A stretch of 64,000 bases of DNA from Pseudomonas weihenstephanensis (lineage in GTDB: Bacteria > Pseudomonadota > Gammaproteobacteria > Pseudomonadales > Pseudomonadaceae), in the NCBI RefSeq assembly GCF_001043055.1, contig NZ_JYLF01000002.1, positions 681,913-745,912 of the forward strand, read 5' to 3'. Positions 36,557 to 45,933 of this stretch are shown in pieces (the stretch's first letter is position 1; every line of letters begins with the position of its first letter). The position numbers were made by a program, and so were the translations under genes. The notes under the pieces are model-generated. The model saw nothing but the letters and a program-made list of their open reading frames with translations. It ran no database searches and was not told the origin of the DNA.

Positions 36557-36977
36557 GGTTTCTGAACCCTTCCTGAAGAACCTTCTGATTCATCAAACGT
36601 AAGCCTTCCTACGGTTTACTCTCTAAAACGTCGGGCGTAAGCTGCCGGCGTTTTCATCAATAGCGGAGTCCCTCAGTGGGTACCAGTTCGAGTGACAGTA
36701 GTCGGCCGGTGTTAAAGACCGGCATCACCTCGGCAAGCTAACGCGCAGATTCCCCTGCCGTTTCTTGCTGATCAGCGAGAAACGGTGTCTTGATCGGGTC
36801 AGTGGTGACCTGAACCTCGAAACCTTCTCTTCGACACTGAAACCTGTGTGATCACAGCCTCTACGGCCGCGGATCGCATCAGGGCGCAGGTTCATGCCCC
36901 GCCTTTATGGCGCACGGCTTGCGCTCGTCTGTACCTGCTGCGCAACACCGCTGACACCACGTGTTAGGGGAATCACC

Positions 36978-37055
36978 ATGGGCAACATTTTCAGACTCAT
37001 CCACCGTCGTCATCATCGGCCTGCCTTGCCGGGCTGCGTACGACTGCCTCACTAA
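36978..37055 (+). CDS. Candidate leader peptide of mgtA
   Basis: A 25-codon ORF, MGNIFRLIHRRHHRPALPGC then VRLPH, with AGGGGAA seven bases before ATG. It is rich in Arg, His and Pro, as are several regulatory leader peptides. An in-frame ATG at 36894 would extend it to 53 residues; the inner start has the better ribosome site. mgtA starts 116 bp later. Confidence 0.4.
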   Translation: MGNIFRLIHRRHHRPALPGCVRLPH

Positions 37056-37093
37056 AATCACAGGCATTTGGCCTGTATCCGGGTTGTAACACC

Positions 37094-37129
37094 ATGAATG
37101 ACGGTTCGAGATTAAGGCCGTCTGGGTAA
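37094..37129 (+). CDS. Second short ORF in the mgtA leader
   Basis: An 11-codon ORF, MNDGSRLRPSG, that ends 42 bp before mgtA. The ribosome site is weak, so this is only a candidate. Confidence 0.2.
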   Translation: MNDGSRLRPSG

Positions 37130-37171
37130 GCCCCCGCTGGGGGTGAGCGCAGGCGGCGCAGGAGTAGCACC

Positions 37172-39934
37172 ATGAAACTCACCCTGAAAGAATTCTTCGC
37201 AGGTTTTCTGCGCACGCGTCACATCGGGCGGCACTTTCGTCGTCTGGCCGTTCTGGATGGCCTGAGCCATACCACGGTCAGCCGCGAAGTTCCCGCGACA
37301 TTGGCGCAAACCCTGGTCGCTGCGGCCAACAGCGACAGTGCGGTACTGATCGACACGCTGGGCACCCACACCGATGGCCTGAGTGAAGTTGAAGCGCAAG
37401 CGCTGCGTCAGCAGCATGGGCTTAACGAGGTCGAGCACGAACAGCCCCTGAGCCGCTGGGTGCACCTGTGGCACTGCTACAAAAACCCCTTCAACTTGCT
37501 GTTGACCTTACTGGCGGCCGTGTCGTTGGCCACCGATGACATTCAGGCCGCGGTGGTGATTGGCACCATGGTGGTGTTGTCCACCGTGCTGCGATTTTGG
37601 CAGGAAGCCAAGTCGAATAAAGCAGCAGATGCGCTTAAGGCGATGGTCAGCAACACGGCCACGGTGATGCGTCGCGATTTCAGTGCCGATGCCGCGCCAA
37701 TGTTTGGCAAGTTCTATGGCGCGTCGCTGAACATCAAAGGCGCGCAGCGCATCGAGCTGGCGATCAAGCAATTGGTGCCGGGTGATCTGATTGTGCTGTC
37801 TGCCGGTGACATGATTCCTGCCGATTGCCGGGTACTCAGCGCCAAGGACCTGTTTGTCAGCCAGGCCGCAATGACGGGCGAATCGATGCCCGTGGAAAAA
37901 TTTGCGCACCAGACTGACCGCGACACCCGCAACCCGCTGGAGCTGGACAATATTGTGTTCATGGGCACCAACGTGGTGTCCGGGGCAGCCACGGCAGTGG
38001 TACTCACCACGGGTAACAACACCTACTTCGGGGCCTTGGCGCAACGAGTCGGGGCGACCGACCGCGGGCCGACTTCGTTCCAGACCGGGGTTAACAAAGT
38101 CAGCTGGTTGTTGATCCGTTTTATGTTTGTGATGGCGCCGCTGGTGCTGTTCATCAATGGTTTTACCAAGGGCGACTGGACAGAAGCACTGCTGTTCGCG
38201 CTGTCGGTGGCAGTGGGCCTGACGCCCGAAATGCTGCCTATGATCGTGACCTCGACCCTGGCCAAAGGCGCCGTATTTCTGTCGCGTAAAAAAGTCATCG
38301 TCAAACGGCTGGACGCGATCCAGAACTTTGGCGCGATGGATGTGCTGTGCACCGATAAAACCGGCACGCTGACCCAGGATAAAATCTTCCTTGCCCGGCA
38401 CGTGGATGTGTGGGGGCAAGAGTCTGACGACGTGCTGGAAATGGCTTACCTCAATAGCTACTACCAGACCGGGTTGAAAAACCTGCTGGACGTGGCCGTG
38501 CTGGAGCACGTTGAGGTTCACCGTGAATTGAACGTGGGCACGGCGTTCAACAAGGTTGACGAAATTCCTTTCGACTTCACGCGCCGCAGGATGTCAGTGG
38601 TGGTGGCCGAGCAAGACCAGCCTCACGTATTGATTTGCAAAGGCGCTGTCGAAGAAGTGTTGTCGGTGTGCAACAGCGTGCGTCATGGCGAGTCTGAAGA
38701 GGCGCTGACGGATGAACTGTTGGCGCGGATTCGTAGCGTTACCGCGGCATTCAACGAAGAAGGCTTGCGCGTTGTGGGTGTCGCGGCGCGTTCCATGGCG
38801 CCAGGCCGTGACACTTACAGCCTGGCGGATGAACAGCAACTGACGCTGATCGGTTACGTGGCGTTTCTTGATCCGCCCAAAGAAAGCACGGCGCCCGCAC
38901 TCAAGGCGTTGGCTGAGCACGGGATCGCGGTCAAAGTGCTGACGGGTGATAACGAGTTGGTAACGGCGAAAATTTGCCGCGAAGTGGGCCTGGATCAGCA
39001 GGGGCTGCTGATGGGCAATGACATTGAACGCATGAGCGATGCTGAGCTGGCGGTGGCAGTGGAAACCACCAATGTGTTCGCCAAGCTCACACCCACCCAC
39101 AAAGAACGCATCGTGCGCTTGCTCAAAGCCAATGGCCATGTGGTTGGCTTCATGGGCGACGGGATCAACGATGCGCCCGCCTTGCGCACAGCGGACATTG
39201 GTATTTCGGTGGACAGTGCAGTGGACATCGCCAAGGAAGCGGCGGACATCATCTTGCTGGAAAAAAGCCTGATGGTGCTGGAGGAGGGCGTGCTTGAAGG
39301 GCGTCGTACCTTCGCCAATATGCTCAAGTACATCAAAATGACCGCCAGTTCCAACTTCGGCAACGTGTTCTCGGTGTTGGTGGCCAGTGCGTTTATTCCG
39401 TTTTTGCCAATGCTGCCGATGCACCTGCTGGTGCAAAACCTGCTCTACGATGTGTCGCAGATCGCCATCCCGTTCGATAACGTCGATGAAGACATGCTGA
39501 AAAAACCACAGCGCTGGCAGCCTGCTGAAGTGGGGCGCTTCATGTTGTTCTTTGGCCCGATCAGCTCGATTTTCGATATTTTGACGTTTGGCCTGATGTG
39601 GTACGTGTTCCAGGCCAATACGCCTGAGCATCAAACCCTGTTCCAATCCGGGTGGTTCGTGGTCGGCCTGCTGACGCAAACCCTGATTGTGCACATGATC
39701 CGTACGCCTAAAATTCCCTTCCTGCAAAGCCGCGCGGCGATGCCATTGATGGTGATGACGGGCGTGATCATGGCAGTAGGTATTTTTCTGCCGATGGGGC
39801 CATTGGCCAGCTACTTTAAACTGGAGGCGTTGCCACCGCTGTACTTCGTGTTTTTGCCGATGATCTTGCTGGCGTACATGGCCCTGACCCAAGCGGTGAA
39901 AGGCTTCTACATTCGTAAGTTTGGCTGGCAGTAA
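37172..39934 (+). CDS. mgtA: Mg2+-importing P-type ATPase
   Basis: A 920-residue P3B ATPase for Mg2+ uptake. It has an N-terminal basic cytoplasmic tail and LTGLSEVEA-like cation ATPase N-domain (HTDGLSEVEAQALRQQHGLNEVEHEQP). The actuator motif is AMTGESMPVEK, the phosphorylation site CTDKTGTLTQD (Asp about 396), KGAVEEVL follows, and the hinge is GFMGDGINDAPALRTADIGISV. Ten membrane spans are expected. It is followed 72 bp later by mgtC and preceded by a long leader, which implies Mg2+-responsive control. Confidence 0.95.
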   Translation: MKLTLKEFFAGFLRTRHIGRHFRRLAVLDGLSHTTVSREVPATLAQTLVAAANSDSAVLIDTLGTHTDGLSEVEAQALRQQHGLNEVEHEQPLSRWVHLWHCYKNPFNLLLTLLAAVSLATDDIQAAVVIGTMVVLSTVLRFWQEAKSNKAADALKAMVSNTATVMRRDFSADAAPMFGKFYGASLNIKGAQRIELAIKQLVPGDLIVLSAGDMIPADCRVLSAKDLFVSQAAMTGESMPVEKFAHQTDRDTRNPLELDNIVFMGTNVVSGAATAVVLTTGNNTYFGALAQRVGATDRGPTSFQTGVNKVSWLLIRFMFVMAPLVLFINGFTKGDWTEALLFALSVAVGLTPEMLPMIVTSTLAKGAVFLSRKKVIVKRLDAIQNFGAMDVLCTDKTGTLTQDKIFLARHVDVWGQESDDVLEMAYLNSYYQTGLKNLLDVAVLEHVEVHRELNVGTAFNKVDEIPFDFTRRRMSVVVAEQDQPHVLICKGAVEEVLSVCNSVRHGESEEALTDELLARIRSVTAAFNEEGLRVVGVAARSMAPGRDTYSLADEQQLTLIGYVAFLDPPKESTAPALKALAEHGIAVKVLTGDNELVTAKICREVGLDQQGLLMGNDIERMSDAELAVAVETTNVFAKLTPTHKERIVRLLKANGHVVGFMGDGINDAPALRTADIGISVDSAVDIAKEAADIILLEKSLMVLEEGVLEGRRTFANMLKYIKMTASSNFGNVFSVLVASAFIPFLPMLPMHLLVQNLLYDVSQIAIPFDNVDEDMLKKPQRWQPAEVGRFMLFFGPISSIFDILTFGLMWYVFQANTPEHQTLFQSGWFVVGLLTQTLIVHMIRTPKIPFLQSRAAMPLMVMTGVIMAVGIFLPMGPLASYFKLEALPPLYFVFLPMILLAYMALTQAVKGFYIRKFGWQ

Positions 39935-40006
39935 AGCAGGCGTCTGGCGTCGCTGGCGCCAAGGGCGTCAGCGACTGCGCATAGTGATCGAGTCAAGGAT
40001 GAAATC

Positions 40007-40723
40007 ATGCAAGCACTCAACAATATCAACCTCACCTCGCTGGTGGACACGCTGGTCAGCCTCAGTGCGGCCTTTATCCTTGGCGGCTTGATCGGTTTCG
40101 AGCGCCAGTATCGCCAACGTACCGCCGGGTTACGCACCAATGTGCTGGTGGCGGTGGGCGCGGCGATTTTTGTCGACATGGCCAACCGGCTGGGCGGCGC
40201 TGAAGGTGCGGTGCGGGTGGTGGCGTATGTGGTCTCAGGTATAGGTTTTTTAGGGGCCGGGGTGATCATGCGCGAAGAAGGCAATGTGCGCGGTCTCAAC
40301 ACGGCAGCCACGTTATGGGCGTCAGCGGCCGTTGGCGCCTGTGCAGGTGCAGACCTGATTCTGGAGGCGTTGCTGGGTACGTTATTCGTGTTGGCGGCCA
40401 ACACCTTGCTGCGTCCCATCGTCAACAATATTAACCGTCAGCCACTGGACGTGATTTCGTCCGAAGTGACCTACATGGTGTACGTGATTGCGCGACGTCA
40501 TCAGCAAAAGGCCGTGCTGGCCTTGCTCGAAGCAGAGTTGGAGCGCAGCAATTACCCGGCCCGGGATTTGGATGTGCATGCCTTTGGTCAGGATGAAGTC
40601 GAAATTGAAGGCACGCTGGTTGCAACCTCTGTGGACGGGGATGAGCTGGATGCGTTGATTGCCCGGATCTCGACCTCAACGTTGGTGGTTCAAGCCTTTT
40701 GGAGCCCGAGTACCACGGAATAA
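40007..40723 (+). CDS. mgtC: MgtC family protein
   Basis: A 238-residue inner-membrane protein. The N-terminal half has four or five spans with the MgtC/SapB signature FILGGLIGFERQYRQRTAGLRTNVLVAVGAA and GIGFLGAGVIMREEGNVRGLNTAATLWASAAVGACAGAD. The C-terminal half (about 150-235) is a soluble ACT-like domain. MgtC helps growth at low Mg2+ and inside phagocytes and inhibits the F-ATPase in Salmonella. It is co-transcribed with mgtA. Confidence 0.93.
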   Translation: MQALNNINLTSLVDTLVSLSAAFILGGLIGFERQYRQRTAGLRTNVLVAVGAAIFVDMANRLGGAEGAVRVVAYVVSGIGFLGAGVIMREEGNVRGLNTAATLWASAAVGACAGADLILEALLGTLFVLAANTLLRPIVNNINRQPLDVISSEVTYMVYVIARRHQQKAVLALLEAELERSNYPARDLDVHAFGQDEVEIEGTLVATSVDGDELDALIARISTSTLVVQAFWSPSTTE

Positions 40724-41011
40724 TGCCGGTGTCGGCGTGGCCAGCTTAAGAAATACCCTACAAGCGTAGTCGAAATCACCCTTCATGCTCCTAGTGCTTA
40801 ATTGGCGATTATCCTCGGCTGAATTTCACGCGGCCTTCAGAGGGGAGTTTTATTTGTTTCGGATATTTGAAAGAAATTTGTGGGAAATTTCCTATACTTC
40901 ACTCGAGTGTCAATAAATCTGTCTTTTTGGGTTTCTGAAAAATCGTATCTATTCAAAACGGTGTTTAGCACGAAGTTTGCACCGGCGTTGATGCAATGGA
41001 CTGAGGTACCT

Positions 41012-41638
41012 ATGTATAAAGTTTTGATTGTCGATGATCATCCTTTGATCCGCTCTGTGATGAAGCTCGAGCTGGCAGCACAAAACTATGAGGTGGTAGG
41101 AGACGTCGGCACGGGCAGCGAAGCCATTCAATTTATTCGCAATCACCCGGTTGACCTCGTGATTCTGGACATTGGCCTGCCTGGCATTGATGGGCTGGAT
41201 GTCCTTAATCGAATAAAAACCTACAAGCCCGAAGTTCGGGTTCTGGTGCTGACTTCTTACCAGGATTCGCATTTCTCGGCGCAATGTATGCGTGCCGGTG
41301 CCAATGGTTTTATTAACAAAACCAAGGGGATGGACGACGTTTTGCGGGGTGTCAAAGTCGTGATGGGGGGTTATAGCTTTTTTCCGAGTGTGGCGAGCAG
41401 TTCTGTTCGTAACAGTGATGGGAGTTTGAGTGAGCAGGTGTTGATTGAAGGTTTGTCCCCGCGTGAACTCACTATTTTGCTGCATCTGGCGCAGGGGGTA
41501 AGTAATAAAAAGATTGCCGAAGACATGGCTTTGAGCAGTAAAACCATCAGTACGTATAAGACCCGCTTGAAGGTAAAGCTAAAGATTGAATCTGTGGTGC
41601 ACTTGGCCGAGTTTGCCAAGCGTAACGGCCTGCTCTAA
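41012..41638 (+). CDS. NarL/LuxR-type response regulator (BvgA/EvgA-like)
   Basis: A 208-residue response regulator. The receiver (1-120) has the acidic pair in LIVDDHP, the phospho-acceptor Asp in LVILDIGLPGIDGLDV (about residue 54) and Lys in INKTKG. A LuxR-type helix-turn-helix follows: LSPRELTILLHLAQGVSNKKIAEDMALSSKTISTYKTRLKVKL (about 142-185). ATG at 41012 starts at the receiver; an in-frame upstream start would add 44 residues with no match. It ends directly against the ATG of the hybrid kinase, its certain partner. Confidence 0.92.
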   Translation: MYKVLIVDDHPLIRSVMKLELAAQNYEVVGDVGTGSEAIQFIRNHPVDLVILDIGLPGIDGLDVLNRIKTYKPEVRVLVLTSYQDSHFSAQCMRAGANGFINKTKGMDDVLRGVKVVMGGYSFFPSVASSSVRNSDGSLSEQVLIEGLSPRELTILLHLAQGVSNKKIAEDMALSSKTISTYKTRLKVKLKIESVVHLAEFAKRNGLL

Positions 41639-44600
41639 ATGAAGGTATTTGTACGCCAATGTGTGATGGGGCTGTGCTTGATGAGCGTGTGCTGGTCAAG
41701 CGTGGCGGCGCAGGCATCGGTTCAGACCCTGCAATTGCTAGGCCGCTCCAACGTTGAAGATTACAGCGTGGTGCTTGAACCAGCGGACAAACAATGGCTG
41801 AGCCAAAAAGGTACGTTGCGCTTAGGCGTCTCTGCGCCCGATTACGCCCCCTTCGATGTAACGGCGGACGGGCAGTATTTTGAAGGTTTGACGGCGGACT
41901 ATGCCGAGCTTGTTTCGGAGTTACTGAACGTTAGCGTCGAGGTCAAACGCTATCCTTCAAGGCCCGTGGCCATGGCGGCGCTCAAACAGGGCGAAGTGGA
42001 TTTACTGGGCAGCGCCAACGACTTTGAAACGCAGGACCCAGCGCTGAAGTTAACCCGGGCCTACGCCGAAGACTCCCCGACGCTGGTTACCCGCACCAGT
42101 AACCGCAACAACTTGCCCTTTGACCTGGCGGGCAAGCGTGTGGCGTTACTGGATCACTATTTGCCGCCAGACAAAGTCAGGGCGTTTTACCCCCGAGCCA
42201 CGTTGCAACTGTATCCCTCCACCCTGACGGCGATCGGTGCCGTGGCGTTTGGCCAAGCCGATGTGTATTTGGGTGATTTCATCAGCGCCAATTACCTGAT
42301 CAACAAAAACTACTTGAACAATGTGCAGGTGGCGGATTTTTCACGTCTGGAGGTCACGCCCTTTTCCTTTGCTTTACGGCGCACCGACACTCGGTTACTG
42401 CGTGTGGTGAATGCGGCGATGGCGGCGATTCCTGCCAGTGAACGCATGACCATCCTGCGCCGCTGGAGTTCGGAAGGGCCCCAAATAACCAGCCATTGGC
42501 GGCTGAACCTCAGCGACAGTGAGCAGCATTGGCTCAACCAACATCCGCGCATTAAAGTGGCGATCAACGATCAATACCTGCCGCTGTCGTTCATTGATGA
42601 GCAAGGCGCATTTAAAGGCATCAGTGCCGATGTGCTGGCCCATATCAGCGCCCGAACCGGACTTGTATTCGAGGCGGTCAAAGCCCAGTCAGTCGAGGAT
42701 CTGGCAGTGCTGGTGGCCAGTGGTAAAGCTGACATGATGGGGGCCTTTACACCCAGCGTCTCGCGTGAAAACCAATTGCGTTTCACCCGACCCTATCTCA
42801 CCACCCCCTTTGTGTTGGTAACGCCATTGAAAACGCAAAGCCCTGTCACGCTGGACCAGATGGCGGGGCAGCGGGTGGTGTTGGTGCGGGGTAATGTGCT
42901 GCGCGACTATGTGCAGCAACACTACCCGCAGGTTCAACTGCTGGAGGCCGAAAACGCATGGGATGCCATGAGTTGGGTGGCCCAGGGCAAGGCGGATGCG
43001 GCAATTAATGCGTTGGTCAGTGCCCGCTACATGATCTCGCTCCATTTCAGTGATCAATTGCATATCACCAGCACCGTGGGGACACAGCCGGGGCAGATTG
43101 GTTTTGCAACCTCGCACAACGCCCCACAATTAAGCGCCATTCTGGATAAAGCTCTGCTCAGCATCACCCCTGAGGAAATGGGCACTTTGACCAATCGCTG
43201 GCGAACCGCCACGCAAGCGGGCAACAGTTACTGGTTGCGTAACCGTGCCGCGATTGTGCAAGGCTTTGCGATTGCAGCGGCTTTGCTGTTGGTGGCGCTG
43301 GTGTGGATCGCTTATTTGCGCCGTGCGATCAGTAAACGCCAGCAGCTGTTAGACCAACTACAGGCAGCCAAGCAACGTGCAGACGAAGCCAATCGGGCTA
43401 AAACCACGTTTCTGGCCACGATGAGTCATGAAATTCGCACCCCCATGAATGCCGTGATCGGCATGCTTGAGCTGGCGATGAAAAAAGCCGACCAAGGGAT
43501 ACTGGACCGTTTTGCTATTGAGGTGGCATCAGGTTCGGCCCGTGAACTGCTGGAGCTAATCGGCGATATTCTGGACATCGCACGCATCGAGTCCGGGCAT
43601 CTTTCATTAAGCCCCGAACGCGCCAACTTGCAGGCACTGGTTGAATCGGTAGTGCGTATGTTTGATGGGCTGGCGCGGCAAAAACACCTGAGTTTGGTGA
43701 GTACATTGACCTTTGAGGTGCCTGACTCAGATGTGCTGATTGATCCTTTGCGCTTTAAACAGATTATTTCCAATTTAGTGGGCAATGCGATCAAGTTTAC
43801 TGATCGGGGTGAAGTACGCATTGAGTTGCACGTGGGAGCAGGTCACGCGCCCACTCATCGTTCGGTGCGCGTGCGTGTGCAGGACACCGGCATGGGGATT
43901 TCACAGGAGGATCAGGCGCGTTTGTTCAGCCCGTTTATTCAGGCCAGCAATAACACCCAATCGGCACGCAGTGGCTCTGGCCTGGGGTTGGTCATTTGTC
44001 GAACGCTCTGCGAGATGATGGGAGGCACCTTGCGGCTGGACAGCGTGGAGGGTGTGGGTACACAGGTTGAGATGGCAGTGCAGGTGCCTGTTCTTGAGCC
44101 TGAGAGCATCAAAGTGGCGCCAGAACCTGAGGCTGAGCAACAACACAGCGCGCTAAACGTACTGGTGGTGGACGACTACCCCGCGAACCGCATGCTGCTG
44201 GTACAGCAAATGAGCTATCTGGGGCACAGCGTAGTGGATGTTGAAAATGGTGCGCTTGGACTTCAAGTCTGGCACGCCAGGTCTTTTGATGTGGTGATCA
44301 CCGATTGCAATATGCCGGTTATGAATGGCTACGAATTAACGCGCTCGATACGCGAGCAAGAGCGCTTGCTCGGCTCAGAACCCTGCCTGATTCTTGGCTT
44401 TACGGCTAACGCTCAACCCGAAGAAGTTGATCGCTGCCTGGCTGCCGGGATGGACAGCTGCCTGTTTAAACCCATCAGTCTCAAGGACCTGGATGATTGC
44501 CTGGCTGGAGTAGTACCAGCCGGGCCGATTTATGAGCCTGTACAGGGGGCTAAAGAGCTGGATCTGAGTTATCTCAAGCAGATGAGCCAAGGTGATGAAA

Positions 44601-44902
44601 GCCTGGTTAGAAAAATGCTGGACGAACTGGCCATTAGTAATCGCAAGGATATTGGGCGTCTGCTGGCTTTTTTTGTCAGCGATGATCGTCAAGGCCTCAT
44701 GGAACTGGCACATGGGATCAAAGGCGGCGCCATGCTCATTGATGCCCAGGTGTTGGTTGAATCTTGTGAACAATTGGAAGTTGCGTGTGCATCGACCCCG
44801 GCGTTAGCGCTGACCGACTATGTCAATAAACTCCACCAGAGTATGGAGCGCCTTGAGGCGTTGCTTGAAGCCTACGCCGACAGCGATGAATTGCGGGCCT
44901 GA
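41639..44902 (+). CDS. Hybrid sensor kinase with two Venus-flytrap domains (BvgS/EvgS-like)
   Basis: A 1087-residue unorthodox sensor. Order: signal peptide, periplasmic SBP_bac_3 domains (about 55-280 and 290-530), a membrane span (about 540-560), HisKA with the phospho-His in FLATMSHEIRTPMNAVIGML (about 600), HATPase with LVGNAIKFT, QDTGMGIS and SGSGLGL, a receiver with VLVVDDYPANRMLL and ITDCNMPVMNG, and a C-terminal Hpt with AHGIKGGAML. It forms a four-step relay to the adjacent LuxR-type regulator. Unlike BvgS, no PAS domain fits between the span and HisKA. The ligand is unknown; amino-acid or nicotinate-like solutes are usual for this class. Confidence 0.94.
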   Translation: MKVFVRQCVMGLCLMSVCWSSVAAQASVQTLQLLGRSNVEDYSVVLEPADKQWLSQKGTLRLGVSAPDYAPFDVTADGQYFEGLTADYAELVSELLNVSVEVKRYPSRPVAMAALKQGEVDLLGSANDFETQDPALKLTRAYAEDSPTLVTRTSNRNNLPFDLAGKRVALLDHYLPPDKVRAFYPRATLQLYPSTLTAIGAVAFGQADVYLGDFISANYLINKNYLNNVQVADFSRLEVTPFSFALRRTDTRLLRVVNAAMAAIPASERMTILRRWSSEGPQITSHWRLNLSDSEQHWLNQHPRIKVAINDQYLPLSFIDEQGAFKGISADVLAHISARTGLVFEAVKAQSVEDLAVLVASGKADMMGAFTPSVSRENQLRFTRPYLTTPFVLVTPLKTQSPVTLDQMAGQRVVLVRGNVLRDYVQQHYPQVQLLEAENAWDAMSWVAQGKADAAINALVSARYMISLHFSDQLHITSTVGTQPGQIGFATSHNAPQLSAILDKALLSITPEEMGTLTNRWRTATQAGNSYWLRNRAAIVQGFAIAAALLLVALVWIAYLRRAISKRQQLLDQLQAAKQRADEANRAKTTFLATMSHEIRTPMNAVIGMLELAMKKADQGILDRFAIEVASGSARELLELIGDILDIARIESGHLSLSPERANLQALVESVVRMFDGLARQKHLSLVSTLTFEVPDSDVLIDPLRFKQIISNLVGNAIKFTDRGEVRIELHVGAGHAPTHRSVRVRVQDTGMGISQEDQARLFSPFIQASNNTQSARSGSGLGLVICRTLCEMMGGTLRLDSVEGVGTQVEMAVQVPVLEPESIKVAPEPEAEQQHSALNVLVVDDYPANRMLLVQQMSYLGHSVVDVENGALGLQVWHARSFDVVITDCNMPVMNGYELTRSIREQERLLGSEPCLILGFTANAQPEEVDRCLAAGMDSCLFKPISLKDLDDCLAGVVPAGPIYEPVQGAKELDLSYLKQMSQGDESLVRKMLDELAISNRKDIGRLLAFFVSDDRQGLMELAHGIKGGAMLIDAQVLVESCEQLEVACASTPALALTDYVNKLHQSMERLEALLEAYADSDELRA

Positions 44903-45024
44903 GGCGGTGAGCGGCCTCTTGAAATCCATACGTTTGTACTTATCTAGCTGTGACGTGTGGCTGTCCACAGAGGTGGATTGTTTGAATTTTCGATGAAACA
45001 TAATTTGAAGACGGTTCAACGCAA

Positions 45025-45360
45025 ATGCCGACTAAATCATTACGAATCTTGATCGCCGATGCCGAGCGAACAGAGGCTTTAAAGATAGAGAAGGCGCTTA
45101 ACGGCTTGGGCTATTACCGCATTGCACCCTTGGAGCGTGTTGAAGCGTTATTGGGGTTGTGCGATGCAGAGGTGGATGCTTTTGACGTATTGCTCATCAG
45201 TCAAGACTTGGCAAATGCAGCGGGGTTGGATCAGGCGCAGTTGCGCACAGACCACTCACAGTTCAGGCATGTGCACATCTACACCCATGCGGCCCTGCTG
45301 GCAGGTGAGATCGAGACGCTGATGAAGTCCGTCGATGTATCTGCTCAGGCACCTGATTGA
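45025..45360 (+). CDS. Stand-alone degenerate receiver-like protein
   Basis: A 111-residue protein with a receiver-like pattern: LRILIADAERTEALKIEKALNGLGYYRI (beta1-alpha1), then FDVLLISQDLANAAG where the phospho-acceptor Asp of LLxDxxMP would be. Here Ser occupies that position, so phosphorylation is unlikely. It lies 122 bp after the hybrid kinase in the same direction. It may modulate the relay or be a decaying gene. The ATG has no clear ribosome site. Confidence 0.6.
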   Translation: MPTKSLRILIADAERTEALKIEKALNGLGYYRIAPLERVEALLGLCDAEVDAFDVLLISQDLANAAGLDQAQLRTDHSQFRHVHIYTHAALLAGEIETLMKSVDVSAQAPD

Positions 45361-45432
45361 GACTTGAATACGCGCCCTGGGCCACGTTAATGTCCGGGGC
45401 TGTTATCAGCAGTCTCAATGAGGAGAAGTGGT

Positions 45433-45918
45433 ATGTCGGACATCGTTGTGGTGCAGGCAGACTATTCAAACCCCGTTCATGCACAGGCCCTCAGGGATGT
45501 GCTGAATCATTACGCCAAGGATCCTATGGGTGGCGGTGAAGCACTCTCGGCGCAGGTGCTGGACGCTTTGCCGGCTGAACTGGCCAAGCGTGCGCATGCC
45601 TTTAGCGTGCTCGCGTTTGTCGATGATGTGGCGGCAGGGTTGGTCAACTGTTTTGAAGGGTTTTCTACGTTTGCTGGCAAGCCATTGGTTAACGTTCACG
45701 ACGTGTCGGTGGTGGATACGTTTCGGGGTTTGGGCTTGAGCCACAAAATGTTGGAAAAGGTTGAAGACATCGCCCGTGAGCGCGGTTGCTGCAAAATCAC
45801 CCTTGAAGTGCTAGAAGGCAACCCGGTGGCGCAGGGTGCCTATCGCAAGTTTGGTTTCAGTGATGGCCAGCTGGACCCGGCCTACGGACACATGCTGTTC
45901 TGGAATAAATACCTGTAA
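45433..45918 (+). CDS. GNAT-family N-acetyltransferase
   Basis: A 161-residue GNAT protein. Motif A is HDVSVVDTFRGLGLSHKMLEKVEDIARERGCCKITLEVLEGN (about 90-130), followed by PVAQGAYRKFGF (motif B). ATG at 45433 follows AGGAGAAG; an in-frame ATG at 45418 would overlap that site. Substrate unknown. A repeat block begins 16 bp downstream. Confidence 0.88.
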   Translation: MSDIVVVQADYSNPVHAQALRDVLNHYAKDPMGGGEALSAQVLDALPAELAKRAHAFSVLAFVDDVAAGLVNCFEGFSTFAGKPLVNVHDVSVVDTFRGLGLSHKMLEKVEDIARERGCCKITLEVLEGNPVAQGAYRKFGFSDGQLDPAYGHMLFWNKYL

Positions 45919-45933
45919 GGCGCGTCGTGGTGG

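Larger units (their letters stand above)
36657..37171 (+). promoter_or_regulatory. Long structured leader region of mgtA
   Basis: About 515 bp between the pvdA terminator and mgtA. It contains strong hairpins: GCCGGT/ACCGGC at 36705-36723, and an 8-bp stem CCGTTTCT/AGAAACGG at 36758-36785 enclosing the palindrome GCTGATCAGC. Two short ORFs with start signals lie at 36978 and 37094. It does not match an M-box that I can recognise. Mg2+-responsive leaders with short ORFs precede mgtA in enterobacteria, so attenuation is plausible but inferred. Confidence 0.45.

Noticed and set aside
37508..38521. Long minus-strand frames opposite mgtA
   Set aside because: Products are His/Arg/Gln-rich antisense translations with no domain; mgtA is clear on the plus strand.
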